Part shown: piece by piece, positions 6,866 to 7,156 of the stretch
Layout of the letters: each line of letters begins with the position of its first letter
Position numbering within the stretch: the stretch's first letter is position 1
The notes under the pieces: model-generated
Databases searched by the model: none
Told to the model about the DNA's origin: nothing
What the model saw: only the letters and a program-made list of their open reading frames with translations
Assembly: GCA_002352635.1 (NCBI GenBank)
Contig: DEIT01000241.1
Location: 1-7,156, forward strand
Origin: Hyphomicrobiaceae bacterium UBA2767
GTDB lineage: Bacteria > Pseudomonadota > Alphaproteobacteria > Rhizobiales > Methyloligellaceae
Direction of reading: 5' to 3'
Length of the DNA stretch: 7,156 bases
Position numbers and translations under genes: made by a program

Positions 6866-7084
6866 CGCGGAATATGTGCCCGTTGATCTCTTCGTTTCAC
6901 CGGTTGTACATGCAAGTTCAGCACATCCTGTGGTTGAGGATCGCCGATTAGTCTTAACCTGTCGTGAATGACGTGCCGGCCGGCGTCAGATGCGCTGAAT
7001 TGACGCTATGTCCACACGTTTCTTGCAGATGCTGTCCCCAATTGCTCGGAACATAGCATTCACGTCACAGATATATCGACGATA
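6866..7084. other. Non-coding region upstream of phoH
   Basis: No gene was recognised. It should contain the phoH promoter, but I see no confident -35/-10 pair on the minus strand and no FNR-type site. An imperfect dyad, TGACG...CGTCA around a CCGGCCGG core, is at 6969-6988 and could be an operator or chance. Confidence 0.35.
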
Positions 7085-7156
7085 TCCGCTTCGGGTCAGA
7101 AGCGGACATAGCGCTGCTCAGCCAATTGAGTCCGCTTTACCTCCAACAGCAGACAT
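7085..7156. repeat. Two adjacent palindromic repeat units at the window edge
   Basis: Unit one (7085-7106) is a perfect 8-bp stem, TCCGCTTC / GAAGCGGA, with loop GGGTCA, followed by CATA. Unit two (7130-7156) is a related imperfect copy: GTCCGCT / AGCAGAC with one mismatch and a longer loop, ending in CAT. Both share TCCGCTT at the left arm and an AGC-G/A-GACAT-like right arm. The pattern resembles, from memory, a dispersed (T)GTCCGCTT...AAGCGGACAT palindrome common in Hyphomicrobiales genomes; I could not search for it. The second unit reaches the window end, so more copies may follow. Confidence 0.55.

Noticed and set aside
6065..6886. A 273-codon plus-strand frame opposite phoH
   Set aside because: It is the complement of the PhoH coding sequence, without any domain pattern of its own.

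Overview
The window is GC-rich bacterial DNA. Every gene I can support lies on the minus strand, so transcription runs from the right end to the left. Protein style, ribosome binding sites and a TCCGCTT...AAGCGGA palindrome near the right edge suggest a proteobacterium, most likely an alphaproteobacterium of the Hyphomicrobiales type. No rRNA, tRNA, transposase or CRISPR array is visible, so this taxonomic call is inference.

From right to left: (1) 6866-7156 is non-coding and carries two hairpin-forming repeats at its outer edge. (2) 5885-6865 encodes a PhoH-family ATPase with intact Walker motifs but without the usual LGFLPG loop. (3) 4917-5702 encodes an exported cytochrome c with two CXXCH heme sites. 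(4) 4534-4916 is a 383-base intergenic region with FNR/FixK-like boxes, a candidate class II promoter and a leader hairpin. (5) 41-4533 is a tight four-gene operon for a pyruvate:ferredoxin oxidoreductase: gamma, alpha, beta, then an NAD(P)H-dependent flavoprotein of the GltD type that carries two 4Fe-4S ferredoxin clusters at its C-terminus. Bases 1-40 lie downstream of this last gene and are too short to interpret.

The operon makes sense as one machine. The gamma, alpha and beta subunits bind thiamine diphosphate and CoA and interconvert pyruvate + CoA with acetyl-CoA + CO2 + low-potential electrons. The operon has no stand-alone delta (ferredoxin) gene. Its role appears to be taken by the two-cluster tail of the flavoprotein, which would pass electrons between the oxidoreductase core and NAD(P)(H). 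The enzyme class is usually oxygen-sensitive, and the promoter region shows an FNR/FixK-type site spaced exactly as in an activated class II promoter, so low-oxygen induction is the main regulatory hypothesis.

Nothing here is a wholly unknown system. The points most worth following up are the fused electron-transfer subunit, its apparent oxygen-responsive promoter with a leader hairpin, the divergent PhoH, and the palindromic repeats.
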